Assembly (NCBI RefSeq): GCF_001905465.1
Contig: NZ_LISX01000001.1
Location: 358,419-422,418 of the forward strand
Reading direction: 5' to 3'
Length of the DNA: 64,000 nt
Source of the DNA: Kitasatospora sp. CB01950
GTDB lineage: Bacteria > Actinomycetota > Actinomycetes > Streptomycetales > Streptomycetaceae
Below, one piece after another: positions 63,698 through 64,000 of the stretch. The notes under the pieces are model-generated. The model searched no databases. It had not been told where the DNA came from and was given only the letters and a program-made list of their open reading frames with translations. The position numbers were made by a program, and so were the translations under genes. Numbering within the stretch: position 1 is the stretch's first letter; every line of letters starts with the position of its first letter.

Positions 63698-64000
63698 CGT
63701 GGGTTCGAGTAGGCCCGTGGATCACGAGGCAACGCTCTGACCAGGTGCAGTCCCATCAATCGATTGGACTGCACCGTCACCAGTAGAAATCCCTTGACGC
63801 CACCGTAATTGCTTGGGTTGAGCCGGACGTTGCCATCCGCTTCGGTCCTGTGGGAACTTTAGTTAGCAGTGTGGCCGGGGTAAGCAGCCACAGTCCCGCC
63901 TCGTGCTGCGGGAACCCCACCCTGGCACCACCAGTATGGAGTGGCTACTCGGAAGGGTGCCACTTCGGAAAGAGAGCGCCATCTGGCTGCGAGGATTCCA
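63698..64000. other. Non-coding end of window with a hairpin at 63744-63775
   Basis: No reading frame of note is present. GGTGCAGTCC (63744-63753) pairs perfectly with GGACTGCACC (63766-63775) around an AT-rich 12-base loop and may be a terminator. GC is clearly below that of the core, as expected within a foreign element. Confidence 0.5.

Overview
The window is a high-GC actinobacterial chromosome segment, best explained as Streptomycetaceae (Streptomyces or Kitasatospora). The evidence is a BldG-type anti-anti-sigma factor followed by its kinase-like partner, GTG/TTG starts, ATGA/GTGA-coupled genes, a dTMP kinase fused to a membrane domain, and long meaningless antisense reading frames typical of >70% GC DNA. 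It is ordinary core chromosome from 1 to about 61.1 kb. Distal to a tRNA-Thr it becomes the decayed edge of an integrated element carrying insertion sequences.

Layout. 1-5.0 kb: the end of a kdp potassium-uptake operon (kdpB partial, kdpC, kdpD, kdpE). 5.0-8.7 kb: a coupled lipid kinase/PAP2 phosphatase pair, then a NarL/DesK-type two-component system. 8.8-12.7 kb: a second-type seryl-tRNA synthetase, an alpha/beta hydrolase with a DUF4287 protein, an alpha/alpha-toroid protein and a DUF1801 protein. 12.9-18.5 kb: a copper region (CopA ATPase, CopZ chaperone, His-rich anchored protein, DHA2 efflux pump) with three good CsoR-type palindromes and one degenerate one. 18.6-28.7 kb: nth, Nudix hydrolase, DUF4389 protein, MarP-type membrane protease, metal-dependent hydrolase, EphE-like protein, phage-holin-family protein, nhaA and acs. 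29-35.8 kb: a YiiX-like peptidase, a SulP transporter fused to carbonic anhydrase, a CooC-like ATPase, a degenerate Fic-like protein and a SerB-like HAD phosphatase.

35.9-44.6 kb is the 'helicase/secretion neighborhood': a 6C small RNA, two perfect DnaA boxes, the Ssd/CpaE-like protein, TadA, a previously hidden 33-residue membrane peptide, TadB, TadC, a Flp-type pilin (DUF4244), two TadE-like pseudopilins and a convergent MrfA-type DECH helicase. 44.8-60.9 kb: bldG and its HATPase partner, a lipoprotein, a methyltransferase, topA, the membrane-dTMP kinase fusion, DNA polymerase III delta', two hydrolases and a LysE-type exporter. From memory, much of the order nth-Nudix-marP-ephE-holin-acs-serB-6C-ssd-tad-helicase-topA-holB matches Mycobacterium tuberculosis Rv3674c to Rv3644c. 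If so, this is an ancient actinobacterial synteny block rather than an island.

61.0-64.0 kb: tRNA-Thr(CGT) with its terminator, then a tyrosine-recombinase pseudogene (5' end lost, frameshift, two nonsense codons, one exactly at the catalytic Tyr), a transposase remnant, an apparently intact IS5-family element and sequence of unknown content. No CRISPR array, rRNA, antibiotic cluster or replication origin is visible. The most useful leads are the coupled micro-ORF in the tad operon, the 6C RNA with an embedded 24-codon frame, the second seryl-tRNA synthetase, the CsoR-type regulon, the TadE-like gene lacking a stop, and several hydrolases missing their nucleophile.
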